From Smallanthus sonchifolius (taxonomy: Eukaryota > Streptophyta > Magnoliopsida > Asterales > Asteraceae): 64,000 nucleotides of DNA. The notes below the pieces were generated by a model. The model was given only the letters and a program-made list of their open reading frames with translations. It made no database searches and was not told the origin of the DNA. Below are positions 54,882 through 64,000 of this stretch, piece after piece. Both the position numbers and the translations under genes were made by a program. Positions within the stretch are counted from its first letter, which is position 1. Every line of letters begins with the position of its first letter. Location of the stretch: assembly GCA_023525975.1 (NCBI GenBank), contig CM042044.1:14556501-14620500 (forward strand), read 5' to 3'.

Positions 54882-55510
54882 TGTTGACTAATTTTTATTT
54901 AATTGTGCAAAGATTTTTTTTTTGTCCATGGGTGTCATTTTCTTGTTGTGTTAGCACGACCCAATTAACCCAAAAATAATAATTAGTCAAACTTGTATTA
55001 AAATTGATTACAAATCAATTTTAGAAAAAAAAAAGATAATAACACAAAATAATTAGTACTTAAAAAATTTTAAATGAAAGAAAGAGAATAAAAAAAAAGA
55101 TGTATATGAAGATTGAGATGTGAGAGGTTTAGAAAATAAAAAAGTTAAATTAAAAAAAATATGATTTTTAGTTAAATTACGAGGATCAGGTTTGGGTCAT
55201 GGGTCATAACGAGTTTGGGTTAATACGGGTTAGGAGCAAAATGACTTAGGGTCAAAATGAGTTTGGATCAAAATAAGTCTGGGTCAAAACAGATTGTTTA
55301 AAAAACTATCAATTTGGTTCGGATCAAAACGGGTTCCTCCAATACGGTGGGAGTTGGGGGTGACGGTGGCGGTAGCCGCGACGGGGCGACCAGTGGTGGT
55401 GGGACGATGAAGTGGTGGGCGGTGGGTGCGCCAGTGGTGATAGAAGGGGTGGGGGTGAGATGACAAAGTTAGGGGAACCTATATGCACTGTTTTTAACTT
55501 AACAAAATTT
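54882..55510. other. Intergenic DNA
   Basis: No gene is supported. Degenerate gggt(c/t)aaaa repeats lie at 55195-55290 and a GGTGGCGG-rich patch at 55340-55450. Confidence 0.4.
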
Positions 55511-55514
55511 TATA

Positions 55515-56115
55515 ATTTTTTTTAACGATCAACAGAAATTTCATTCAATAAAAGCGGGTAGCAAAAAAGCTAACCAGGATTACACGTTAATTTAAGGATT
55601 ACATAATTTTACCACCCAAAGTTTCTCCACTTCTTCCATTCCAATGCCTTTAGCTTTGAATGATTCGACACCCATAAAAAAGATAAAGCTTTTATTTCTT
55701 CAATTACGTTACTTACTAGAGCCTCCTTACCTTCAACTGATAGTTTATTTCTTACATTCCAAATACACCATATCGGTGTTAGAACTATCACGTGAATCAC
55801 CTTTTTCCGATCACCATTCAACCCGGAAAACTTGTGAACTTCGAAAAGATCTTTAATCGAGAAGGTGAAAAAATTAGGCAGTCGACACCATTGATGCACG
55901 GATTGCCAAATCGATTGTGCAAAGGTACATGAGAGAAAAAGATTATCCATAGATTCGGCTAGATCCCAAGCTAGTATACCAACCTTTAGTGGAACCCAAT
56001 TATTCCATTCAAATACACCCCCATTTGGAACATCAAATCTATTAAGGAGATTGTTGTTAATGTTTCTGTCCGAGAAAACCCCGGACTCGTCAAAGCCCCA
56101 CTTCCAGGAAAAATT
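55515..56115 (-). pseudogene. LINE reverse transcriptase C-terminal relic
   Basis: The minus strand reads VFEWNNWVPLKVGILAW and then, after an internal deletion, AESMDNLFLSCTFAQSIWQ, followed by TPIWCIWNVRNKL and LEWKKWRNFGW with a stop. Plant L1-type LINEs end with a zf-RVT domain (W...VP.K...F.WR, then D.HLF..C..A..VW, then W.IW..RN). A T-rich run on the plus strand at about 55518 would be the A tail. It is a 5'-truncated, dead copy. Confidence 0.78.
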
Positions 56116-56119
56116 TTAT

Positions 56120-56330
56120 AATACTTGATCATTTTGACTCGTTGATTAATTTAAGGTGACCTAAATTAATCTGTTGAATATTTGAGTTGACCCAAATTGA
56201 CTCGTTAACTAATTTAAGGTGACTCAAATTAACTAATTGACTAATTTGAGGTCACCTAAATTAACTCATATTTAATTGATTTTTACTCTAATGAACCTAT
56301 TTTTTAAAGGATAAGTCAAGATTCTTACCA
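56120..56330. repeat. GACTAATTTGAGGTGACC-type degenerate repeats
   Basis: Several units of about 45 bp with taatttaaggtgac(c/t) and aaattaact words occur in tandem between 56140 and 56275. No gene is supported. Confidence 0.55.
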
Positions 56331-56389
56331 ATGAATCTAAACTAGGGGTGTAAACGAGCCGAGCTCGATTCTTACCAGTGAATCTAAAC
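56331..56389. repeat. 52-bp direct duplication at the MITE edge
   Basis: The left flank plus the first 25 bases of the adjacent MITE (attcttacca.tgaatctaaa and taggggtgtaaacgagccga) are present twice, from about 56321 and 56369. Confidence 0.85.
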
Positions 56390-56899
56390 TAGGGGTGTAA
56401 ACGAGCCGAGCTGAGCCCGAGCTCGGCTTGTTTGACTTTCTGTGAGCTCGAGCTCGGCTCGATTCGAGCTTTATTTCTAAAGCTCGAGCTCAGCTCGTGG
56501 GTAGTTTTTCAAGCTCGAGCTCGGGCTCGGCTCGTTTATTATTTATTAATTAATTTATATTTATATATATTTATATATAATTATTTTGTATAAATCTTAT
56601 TATAAAATTTTATATAACATAATATATATTATTTAGTTACTTTTATCATAATTTTATATATACTAATATTATTTTATAAATGTATATTTAATATTATTTT
56701 AAAAAAATTATAAATAATAGGCTCGTTTAGGCTCGCGAGCCGGCTCGAGCTCGATAAGTGAAAGTGAAAGCTCGAGCTCGTTTACTAAACAAACTTTTTT
56801 TAGGCTCGAGCTCGGGCTCGCTTAAGCTCGGCTTGTTTCGAGTTTTTAACGAGCCGATCTCGAGTAGCTCACGAGTAACTTGGCTCGTTTACACCCCTA
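56390..56899. mobile_element. hAT MITE, 510 bp, with 8-bp target duplication
   Basis: The ends taggggtgtaaacgag and ctcgtttacacccct(a) are inverted. The interior is full of gagctcg palindromes. The duplication atctaaac is exact (56382-56389 and 56900-56907). It ends 182 bases before the GGPP synthase start codon. Confidence 0.87.
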
Positions 56900-57081
56900 A
56901 TCTAAACGTTAAGTTTAACTTTTTAGTTCAACTTTTTGTCGAAATTACAATTTGCACCCTATATCTACATAACCTAGCAGATTAGCCGTTGGCAGATCCC
57001 CATTTGTTGGCACCGTATACCGAGGGCCCCTTTTAACACCCTTAAAACACTCCTTCCTTCTTTTCAGACAAACAAGTAAAC

Positions 57082-58218
57082 ATGAGATCCATGATTTTGG
57101 TTGATTCATGGGTTCAAACATCTCCCATGTTTACCGGATCTCTATCTTCATCATTCATCGGATTGATTTCATCACCCATCAACATCAAATACAATAAACC
57201 CTCTTTCAATTTCAAGTTCCATCCCAGATCCAAAATATCTTCTACGTTTTCTGTCTCCGCTGCGATTGTCAAGCAAGAACAACAAACTTTGAGTGACGAT
57301 GAAATCTCGCCGGAGGTTAAAAACCCCGGCTTCAATTTCAAGGCGTACATGATGGAAAAGGCTAATTCGGTTAACCACGCGCTTGACGTATCTGTTCCGG
57401 TGAAAAATCCACCCACAATCCATGAAGCCATGCGGTACTCGCTTCTCGCGGGAGGGAAGCGCGTGAGGCCCATTCTCTGCATCGCCGCGTGTGAGCTTGT
57501 CGGAGGGAGTGAATCTACCGCCATGCCCGCGGCGTGTGCGGTGGAGATGATACACACTATGTCGTTGATTCATGACGACCTTCCGTGTATGGATAACGAT
57601 GATTTCCGTAGGGGAAAGCCGACCAATCACAAGGTTTACGGCGAGGACGTGGCGGTACTCGCCGGCGACGCGCTTCTCGCGTTTGCTTTTGAATATGTTT
57701 CCAGCTCGACTCCCGGCGCGTCGCCGGCGCGTGTGTTAGCCGCGATTGGTGAGCTAGCGAAGTCCATCGGAGCGGACGGGTTGGTGGCAGGTCAGGTGGT
57801 GGATATCGCTTCAACCGGAGGGAAGGACATTGGGCCGGAGCAGCTTGAATTCATCCACATCCACAAGACGGCGGCGCTGCTGGAGGCGTCGGTGGTTCTA
57901 GGGGCGGTGCTTGGCGGCGGGAATGAAACGCAGGTGGAGAAATTGAGGAAATTTGCGAGGTGTATTGGATTGCTATTTCAGGTGGTGGATGATATATTGG
58001 ATGTGACGAAGTCGTCGGAGGAATTGGGGAAGACGGCGGGGAAGGATTTGGTGACGGATAAGACGACGTATCCGAAGCTGATGGGGTTGGAGAAGTCACG
58101 GGAGTTTGCGGAGGAGTTGTTGGCGGAGGCTAAACTGCAGCTGGAGGAGTTTGAATCGGAAACGGCCGTGGCGCCGCTGGTGGCACTGGCGGAGTATATT
58201 GCTTACCGGCAGAATTAG
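57082..58218 (+). CDS. GGPPS: Plastid geranylgeranyl diphosphate synthase
   Basis: An intronless 378-codon gene, the usual length for plant plastid GGPPS. It condenses three isopentenyl diphosphates with dimethylallyl diphosphate to C20 GGPP, the precursor of carotenoids, phytol, plastoquinone, gibberellins and diterpenes. Residues 1-60 are rich in Ser and poor in acids, a transit peptide. The first Asp-rich motif is D165-D166-LPCM-D171 followed by RR at 176-177; the second is D303-D304-IL-D307. Met160 and Ser161 sit 5 and 4 residues before the first motif, the plant arrangement that sets C20 length. GGKRVRP (124-130) binds diphosphate. The CIAAC motif at 133-137 is the C-x3-C through which plant GGPPS pairs with its small subunit. 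The product ends EYIAYRQN. All catalytic residues are present. Base composition is far more GC-rich than the flanks. Confidence 0.96.
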   Translation: MRSMILVDSWVQTSPMFTGSLSSSFIGLISSPINIKYNKPSFNFKFHPRSKISSTFSVSAAIVKQEQQTLSDDEISPEVKNPGFNFKAYMMEKANSVNHALDVSVPVKNPPTIHEAMRYSLLAGGKRVRPILCIAACELVGGSESTAMPAACAVEMIHTMSLIHDDLPCMDNDDFRRGKPTNHKVYGEDVAVLAGDALLAFAFEYVSSSTPGASPARVLAAIGELAKSIGADGLVAGQVVDIASTGGKDIGPEQLEFIHIHKTAALLEASVVLGAVLGGGNETQVEKLRKFARCIGLLFQVVDDILDVTKSSEELGKTAGKDLVTDKTTYPKLMGLEKSREFAEELLAEAKLQLEEFESETAVAPLVALAEYIAYRQN

Positions 58219-59092
58219 AATTGAAATTGTTGTAGTGAAACCTAGCCTTGTATTTCAATAGCTTTGATTCTTGATGTTGTAAGATTGAAGATTGAAATTG
58301 GTAATCAAAGGAAGGGGATTTTGTAAGTAAAGATCGAACCCTACATCACTTGAATTATAGTCGTAAAAGCAGTGTTTTCGGAATGGAATCGGACCGTGAA
58401 CGGGCATAGAACCGGTTCGATTATGCCGCCCGGTGAACCGATCATTGCATTTCTATTTTTTTTCCTTTCAAAACCTTATTTTTTTTTAATAGTCAAAGAT
58501 CCATAATTTATTTATTTAAGTTTTTATACATGATTAAAATTATAAATTCACATCAAAACATAAAATATTTTATATTTTGAATCTATTTACATAGTTTAAA
58601 ATATTATATTATTTATAACGTCATACGGTTATTAAACCCGGTTCCATCAGTCGGACGAGTAAGCCTTTAAAATGGCCGGATCGCTATCTGGTTAGATTCT
58701 AAAAACATTACGTAAAAGTATAATATGAAAGATGTGGACCAATCATCTTCAACCAATATTGAGTTGATGAATGGTTGCAAGTTCTACGATCGTCAATTGT
58801 TCATCGCAATGGCCTTAAATTTTAGTGCAATATAACTGTAAATCTAGGTATTCATCACCTCTTTGCTTCTTACTAACGGGCTTAAATTTTACCAATAATC
58901 TTCAAACCATTCTAGGTAGTGGCATACCGATCACCTCTTTGCTTCTTACTAGTTGGGTAGTTGTCACCAATTAAAAGTTACGTACTCATGTGAGTACGCA
59001 ACTTTTAAGTGGTGTGTGTACGCAACTTTTAAGTTGTGACAAGTTGAGAGGGAGCTGACCGGCTTTGACCACCTAGAGTACTAAGAAGATTT
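58219..59092. other. 3' flank of the GGPPS gene
   Basis: The first 130 bases are the presumed 3' UTR. An accggttcgattatg-type patch lies near 58410. A pair of opposed phrases (gttacgtactcatgtgagta and gtgtgtacgcaacttttaag) near 58975-59030 can pair partly. No gene is supported. Confidence 0.4.
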
Positions 59093-59100
59093 TTGGTAAT

Positions 59101-59473
59101 CAGTGGCGGAGTTAGAACCTTTTTCCTAAAGTGTCATTTTTTCGATGCTCATGTTTATAATAACCCGGAGTCAAAATTTTAGGATCGGGTCGAATCACAT
59201 AATTAAAGTCAATATCATAAAAAAGTACAATGTAAACTAATTGGGCATGGGTATATAATGGTTATTAAGTTACAAATTTATAAATTAAACATTAGCCCTT
59301 AATTATTTAAAGTCCACTATTAAAAATTAAGTAATTGTGCTTAATTTTTAAACTACAATTTTTTTTATTAAACAATAGTGTCGCTCGAAATTTTCCTTTT
59401 ACACGTTACATAGTAGACGCAAAATTCATTAGTGTCGGGTGAACCCGTTCTCCGCAATGTGGCTCCGCCACTG
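59101..59473. mobile_element. hAT MITE, 373 bp, with 8-bp target duplication
   Basis: The ends cagtggcggagttag and ggctccgccactg are inverted. The duplication ttggtaat is exact (59093-59100 and 59474-59481). Confidence 0.93.
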
Positions 59474-59481
59474 TTGGTAAT

Positions 59482-60104
59482 CTCATTGAACTTGTAACAT
59501 GGAAGAAACATAGGTGATCTCTATCTCATTAGAGAGAAGTTAGGGTGATCTGTACCATCTTAGACTCTTAGTGAGACAACTTGTACATGGTAGTTCTACT
59601 GGTTTAAAGAGACGATAATGAAAAGCAACTCTTGGTGGAATGCAAAGAAGTAGACGTATGGCAGATTTATTAACATCAATTTAAAACTTGATACATCTAG
59701 TGTCGTCTTTTCTCTTTATCTCTTTACTTAACTTCACAATCTTATATTATATCCATGATCTAAATGAAAGTTAATTTAAACTGAATTTAAATTTAAAAAC
59801 TACAAGTTCACCATAGGTTCCTATAAGGGCTCACAGGTAGGGCTGTCCAAAATGTTTGACATTCGAAACTCGCTCGATACTCACTCGAAAAATGCTCGAA
59901 AATACGCTCGGTTAAATGTTAGGGTATCACATAACACAACACACGCAAACACACACTAAAGCGAATAAACGACACGAGAGATTTATAGTGGTTTGGTCGG
60001 TATAACCTATATCCACTTGCTGCAACTAGGGTGTTTGTTATATTTAGGTGCTCAAAAAATTACATGACTATTACATCATATATATAGAGACTAGTCTAGG
60101 GTAC
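59482..60104. other. Intergenic DNA left of the young LTR element
   Basis: No gene is supported. At 59870-59920 there is another cgctcgaaaatacgctcgg-type patch. The last five bases, ggtac, are the candidate left target-site copy of the element at 60105. Confidence 0.4.
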
Positions 60105-60612
60105 TGTAACATCCCGAGTTTTAAAGCGCGAAAGGATTCACGAGAAATTTAAAACTTAAATAAGAAAAGAAGGGAAGTGGGCTTGGGCCGGGGTATGGGC
60201 CTAAAGGAGCAAGTTTGGGCCCTTATAAGTCTCAAGACCAGCCACAACCCTCATTTGCAACACCATTTTCGGAATTCTAGAGAGAGAAAGCGAGAGAGAG
60301 CCTAGAGAGAGAAAGTCCCGGTTTTCGGAGTAAGCTTCAAGGAGCATTAGCAAGAGTCTCGTGAGTGTTTATCACCAAAGGGGAAGCGATTTCAGGTAAC
60401 CATTTGTTCCAGATCTGAGTTTTTGTATGAGTTGGGTTTTGAAATAAAATCGGGTAAATGTTAGATTTTTGCGTTTAAAAATGGAAACAAAGTATAGATC
60501 TAGACTCTCGGTTAGAAAACACAAGTTTTCAACATAAAAAGTTTGGATCTTGACGAGGTCGGATCTGCGTACAAAGTTAGGGTTTTGTGGGGAAGATGAC
60601 TGAGCTGAAGGG

Positions 60613-60849
60613 TATCGAAACTAAGTAGTTTCGAGTCAGGAGCAAGTATCGAAACTAAGTAGTTTCGAGTCAGGGGCAAGTATCGAAACTAAGTAGTTTC
60701 GAGTCAGGAGCAAGTATCGAAACTAAGTAGTTTCGAGTCAGGGGCAAGTATCGAAACTAAGTAGTTTCGAGTCAGGGGCATGCATCGAAACTAAGTAGTT
60801 TCGATGGGTCTGCATGTATCGAAACTAGGAAGTTTCGATGTGCCTTAAG
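60613..60849. repeat. Seven 34-bp units with a perfect palindrome
   Basis: Units start at 60613, 60647, 60681, 60715, 60749, 60783 and 60817. Each holds tcgaaactaagtagtttcga, a 9-bp inverted repeat around AG (the last unit has ggaagt). Units alternate gagtcaggagcaag and gagtcaggggcaag; the last two diverge. The array recurs at 63536-63772 in the other LTR. Confidence 0.97.
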
Positions 60850-61099
60850 TTCAGAAATGGTAAAACCATTTAGTGTCGATTTAAGTCTGATACGTGACGA
60901 ATTTTTATGATTGTACAGATTGTGTGAGATTCCAGTAGGACATCCCCGCTAAGATACCAAGTGAGTTCTAATCCCCTTTTTGCCTTCTTTAGGGGTGGTG
61001 TGCATACTTAGTGTAAAGTGTTTATTATATTTTATATATTATAAACTGAGGAGAAAAGCTATGTTTTAGTGAAAGGTTTAAAAGAGGCAAAAGTATGTT

Positions 61100-61420
61100 T
61101 CAGTAAAGTAAGATATATCATTTTGCAAGCGTTTACTATATTTTTATATACATAAACAAAGGCATGATATATGTGCTAGTATGTTTTCAGTAAAGTAAGA
61201 TATATCATTTGGCAAGCGTTTACTATATTTTCATATACATAAACAAAGGCATGATATATATGATAAGCTATGTTTCAGAAAGTAAGATGTATTTTATGAT
61301 AAGCTATGTTTCAGAAAGAAAGATGTATTTTATGATAAGCTATGTTTCAGTAAAAGCAAAGATATATCATTTGGCAAGCGTTTACTATATTGTTATATAC
61401 ATAAACAAAGGCATGATATA
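61100..61420. repeat. Degenerate tandem repeat, 87-bp and 36-bp units
   Basis: A unit with ttggcaagcgtttactatat and cataaacaaaggcatgatat appears three times (about 61108, 61196, 61365). Between the second and third are two 36-bp units (gtaagatgtattttatgata). Confidence 0.9.
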
Positions 61421-61651
61421 AGTTAAGTTATGAACAAGATTTACAGAAAGATTTATGAAAAGTAAAGTGAACAGCTTTCCTTCGGGAATGAGTACCAGTT
61501 TGTAAAGGTCCTTGGGACAGATGTTACTTGTACAAGATGTCAGATATGGGTTCCACCCATTAGTAAGAACCTTTGTGGTTCGTTAACAGTTGTACAATTG
61601 GGATGAGTGACGGCGGTTGCTCGGGAGGTCCACGCAACCTCCCTGTTAAGC

Positions 61652-61905
61652 GGTATTGTCGGTTCATGGATAGTGAGCCATGGGGGCATTGACCAGGGTA
61701 TTGTCGGTTCATGGATAGTGAGCCATGGGGGCATTGACCAGGTACTCGTCGGTTCATGGATGAATCCATGGGGGCGGTACAGTAGTGACAAGGAATTGAC
61801 GGATAAGCGGTATTGTCGGTTCATGGTCGTTGATCATGGGGGCATTGACCAGGTACTTGTCGGTTCATGGATGTAAGCCATGAGGGCAGTACAGTAAAGA
61901 GGAAT
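61652..61905. repeat. 45-bp tandem repeat, five units
   Basis: Units contain gtcggttcatggat and catgggggcattgacca; the first two (61652 and 61697) are identical, the others vary in length and include gtacagta spacers. Confidence 0.92.
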
Positions 61906-61932
61906 TGACGGTTTATTATACGTTTTAAACTG

Positions 61933-62076
61933 TTTGAAAAGTAAAGTGTGTTAAGTTTAGCCTTAATGGCAGTATATATGTTTGAAAAGTAAAGCGTGTT
62001 AAGTTTAGCCTTAATGGCAGTATATATGTTTGAAAAGTAAAGTGTGTTAAGTTTAGCCTTATTGGCAGTATATGTG
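61933..62076. repeat. 48-bp tandem repeat, three units
   Basis: Units at 61933, 61981 and 62029 (tttgaaaagtaaagtgtgtt, then agtttagccttaatggcag) differ at only a few positions. Confidence 0.97.
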
Positions 62077-62441
62077 TTTTAGTAAATCTTTTGTAAAATT
62101 GATTTAAAGTAAACGTTAGAACTCACTCAGCGTTGCTGATTTTTAGTATGCACATCAGTTAAGTGTAGGTGGCAGTAGATGGAAGTGGATGCTTGGCTTG
62201 GCGAGAAGAGTTACCCGAAGACCAGAGTCTGGCATCCTGTCTATGTTATTGTTTTAGTTGATTCAGACAAGTTTCAGTTTGTATGTTGACAAGTTATGTT
62301 TGGACATGTTATGTATTTCCGCTGCGCATGTTGAAGTTTTAAATTGTTTCCGCTGTGTTAATGAATGTCTTATGATTAAGTTCTATGTGTTGATGAGTAA
62401 ATCCAACAAGTGAGGCCTTTCAGAAAAGGGGCCTCACAAGT

Positions 62442-62459
62442 TGGTATCAGAGCCATAGT
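62442..62459 (+). promoter_or_regulatory. Primer-binding site for initiator tRNA-Met
   Basis: tggtatcagagccatagt, four bases (62438 excluded, then agt) after the LTR end, is the standard plant Ty3/Ty1 primer site complementary to the 3' end of initiator tRNA-Met. Confidence 0.92.
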
Positions 62460-62766
62460 TTGAGAGATTTGGACATCCCCGATGTCCAGACTTAAACTGA
62501 GAATGGGACAAGTAGCGGATGCCAGTACGGGTAACTCAAGCCAAAGCATCAGAAGCGTATAGTAAGTAAAGTTTACCTTTAGAGTGTCAAGATAAGAATA
62601 GAGGCTTTAGTGGAACCATGAAAGCGAATAAATAGAAAACAAGATGTGATGTAATGGTTAATTGCAGATGGCCAGTGTATATTAACATCTTACCTTACTT
62701 ATTGTGTTCTACATATTCCCTAGCATGGTGAAATTAAATCTTTTGTTCTCTATCTTTCAGTTAGAA

Positions 62767-63027
62767 ATGGCTAGACGTGGTGGGCGTACAGGCCGCCACG
62801 GTGGAGCTAGCACAAACCAAGTTTGAATGATTGGTTAGCCCCATCAGCTTAGGAGCCTTAGAACTAGATATTACCCGGATTAGATCCTCAGCGGTAGTTA
62901 ATCACAATGGCCTTCATGACCAAGCTGCCTTGCATAGCTACGGTTTATGCCACCCATTCTGTGATTTGCTATCAGATTAGCTTATGGCAGGTTTCGAGGA
63001 CGAAACCTATTGTAAGGAGGGTAGACT
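62767..63027 (+). pseudogene. Residual gag start and pol end of the young element
   Basis: From ATG at 62767 the frame reads MARRGGRTGRHGGASTNQV and stops, like the beginning of a gag. It is followed without gag or pol domains by the tail gtttcgaggacgaaacc (about 62992), the phrase that ends chromovirus polyproteins, then taaggagggtaga, the polypurine tract, right against the 3' LTR. Everything between, normally about 4-5 kb, has been lost. The deletion is shared with no other copy in this window. Confidence 0.75.
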
Positions 63028-64000
63028 TGTAACATCCCGAGTTTTAAAGCGCGAAAGGATTCACGAGAAATTTAAAACTTAAATAAGAAAAGAAGGGAAG
63101 TGGGCTTGGGCCGGGGTATGGGCCTAAAGGAGCAAGTTTGGGCCCTTATAAGTCTCAAGACCAGCCACAACCCTCATTTGCAACACCATTTTCGGAATTC
63201 TAGAGAGAGAAAGCGAGAGAGAGCCTAGAGAGAGAAAGTCCCGGTTTTCGGAGTAAGCTTCAAGGAGCATTAGCAAGAGTCTCGTGAGTGTTTATCACCA
63301 AAGGGGAAGCGATTTCAGGTAACCATTTGTTCCAGATCTGAGTTTTTGTATGAGTTGGGTTTTGAAATAAAATCGGGTAAATGTTAGATTTTTGCGTTTA
63401 AAAATGGAAACAAAGTATAGATCTAGACTCTCGGTTAGAAAACACAAGTTTTCAACATAAAAAGTTTGGATCTTGACGAGGTCGGATCTGCGTACAAAGT
63501 TAGGGTTTTGTGGGGAAGATGACTGAGCTGAAGGGTATCGAAACTAAGTAGTTTCGAGTCAGGAGCAAGTATCGAAACTAAGTAGTTTCGAGTCAGGGGC
63601 AAGTATCGAAACTAAGTAGTTTCGAGTCAGGAGCAAGTATCGAAACTAAGTAGTTTCGAGTCAGGGGCAAGTATCGAAACTAAGTAGTTTCGAGTCAGGG
63701 GCATGCATCGAAACTAAGTAGTTTCGATGGGTCTGCATGTATCGAAACTAGGAAGTTTCGATGTGCCTTAAGTTCAGAAATGGTAAAACCATTTAGTGTC
63801 GATTTAAGTCTGATACGTGACGAATTTTTATGATTGTACAGATTGTGTGAGATTCCAGTAGGACATCCCCGCTAAGATACCAAGTGAGTTCTAATCCCCT
63901 TTTTGCCTTCTTTAGGGGTGGTGTGCATACTTAGTGTAAAGTGTTTATTATATTTTATATATTATAAACTGAGGAGAAAAGCTATGTTTTAGTGAAAGGT
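63028..64000 (+). mobile_element. 3' LTR, first 973 bp (runs off the window)
   Basis: It follows 60105-61077 base for base, including all seven palindromic units. The end is expected about 1.36 kb beyond the window. Confidence 0.92.

Larger units (their letters stand above)
60105..62438 (+). mobile_element. 5' LTR, 2334 bp
   Basis: Starts tgtaacatcccgag and ends ggggcctcaca just before the primer site. It carries four separate tandem-repeat blocks, listed below, and an 8-bp stem (gtgaggcc...ggcctcac, 62410-62437) right at its end. Confidence 0.9.
60105..64000 (+). mobile_element. Very young Ty3 chromovirus-type element with minimal interior
   Basis: The 5' LTR (60105-62438), a 589-bp internal region (62439-63027) and the start of the 3' LTR (63028 to the window end) are in order. 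By eye I find no difference between the two LTRs over the 973 bases present in both. The internal region has a perfect tRNA-Met-type primer site, a 20-codon gag start and the typical pol end, but no protein domains. It is a deletion derivative that must have used proteins from another element to move. Confidence 0.9.

Noticed and set aside
57114..58099. Long open frames on the minus strand and in other plus frames across the GGPPS gene (up to 152 codons)
   Set aside because: They are shadows of the GC-rich GGPPS coding frame; their translations resemble nothing.
60613..60849. CRISPR array
   Set aside because: The 34-bp units are contiguous and have no unique spacers; the host is a plant and the block is part of an LTR.
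61540..61876. Repetitive proteins on both strands in the young LTR
   Set aside because: Translation of the 45-bp tandem repeat (15 codons exactly); both strands are open for the same reason.

Overview
The window is nuclear DNA from a flowering plant. It has spliced genes with GT/AG introns, long AT-rich intergenic stretches and heavy transposon load. The wording of the plastid GGPP synthase and the style of the LTR elements suggest a eudicot, probably Asteraceae; the family name is inference. There are no bacterial or organellar features, no tRNA or rRNA genes that I can support, and no CRISPR array.

Only three genes look intact. At 4512-6926 (+) is a two-exon GT77 arabinosyltransferase of the RRA family, which acts on cell-wall extensins in the Golgi. 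At 15729-17801 (-) is an intronless 690-residue multi-pass membrane protein of unknown function. At 57082-58218 (+) is an intronless plastid geranylgeranyl diphosphate synthase, which feeds carotenoids, chlorophyll, gibberellins and diterpenes. They are unrelated in pathway and separated by tens of kilobases of repeats.

The rest is nested mobile DNA. The most striking layer is host-gene fragments carried by several transposon classes. A Helitron whose 3' end is at 10335 is followed by exons resembling glucose-6-phosphate 1-epimerase, a GH9 endoglucanase, a SEX4-like phosphoglucan phosphatase and a GT8 enzyme of the PGSIP6/IPUT1 type, all on the minus strand. A sister Helitron end at 18200 is followed by prolyl 4-hydroxylase-like exons. 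A 1.47-kb Pack-MULE (32374-33841, 9-bp target duplication) holds the start of ELOF1. A 3.8-kb CACTA element (51079-54878) holds four exons resembling RWA and a piece of EXO70. Fragments resembling a POLLENLESS3/TDM1-type gene and UDP-sugar pyrophosphorylase lie side by side at 26.3-27.2 kb with no carrier yet recognised.

LTR elements include copia relics (1.1, 19.0 and 21.8-23.2 kb), solo or partial LTRs (8.1-9.5 and 25.2-26.1 kb) and two copies of a degraded Ty3 element (31.4-33.9 and 38.9-40.0 kb). There is a 7.7-kb Athila/Tat-like element with gag and protease but no reverse transcriptase (41441-49157). At the right edge is a very young Ty3 chromovirus-type element (60105 to beyond 64000): its LTRs are identical over the 973 bases that can be compared, its internal region is only 589 bp, and its LTR holds an array of seven 34-bp palindromic repeats. 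Several SINEs, MITEs, a PIF/Harbinger pair and a LINE tail fill the remaining space, many with exact target-site duplications. All family names rest on motif recognition by eye; no database search was run.
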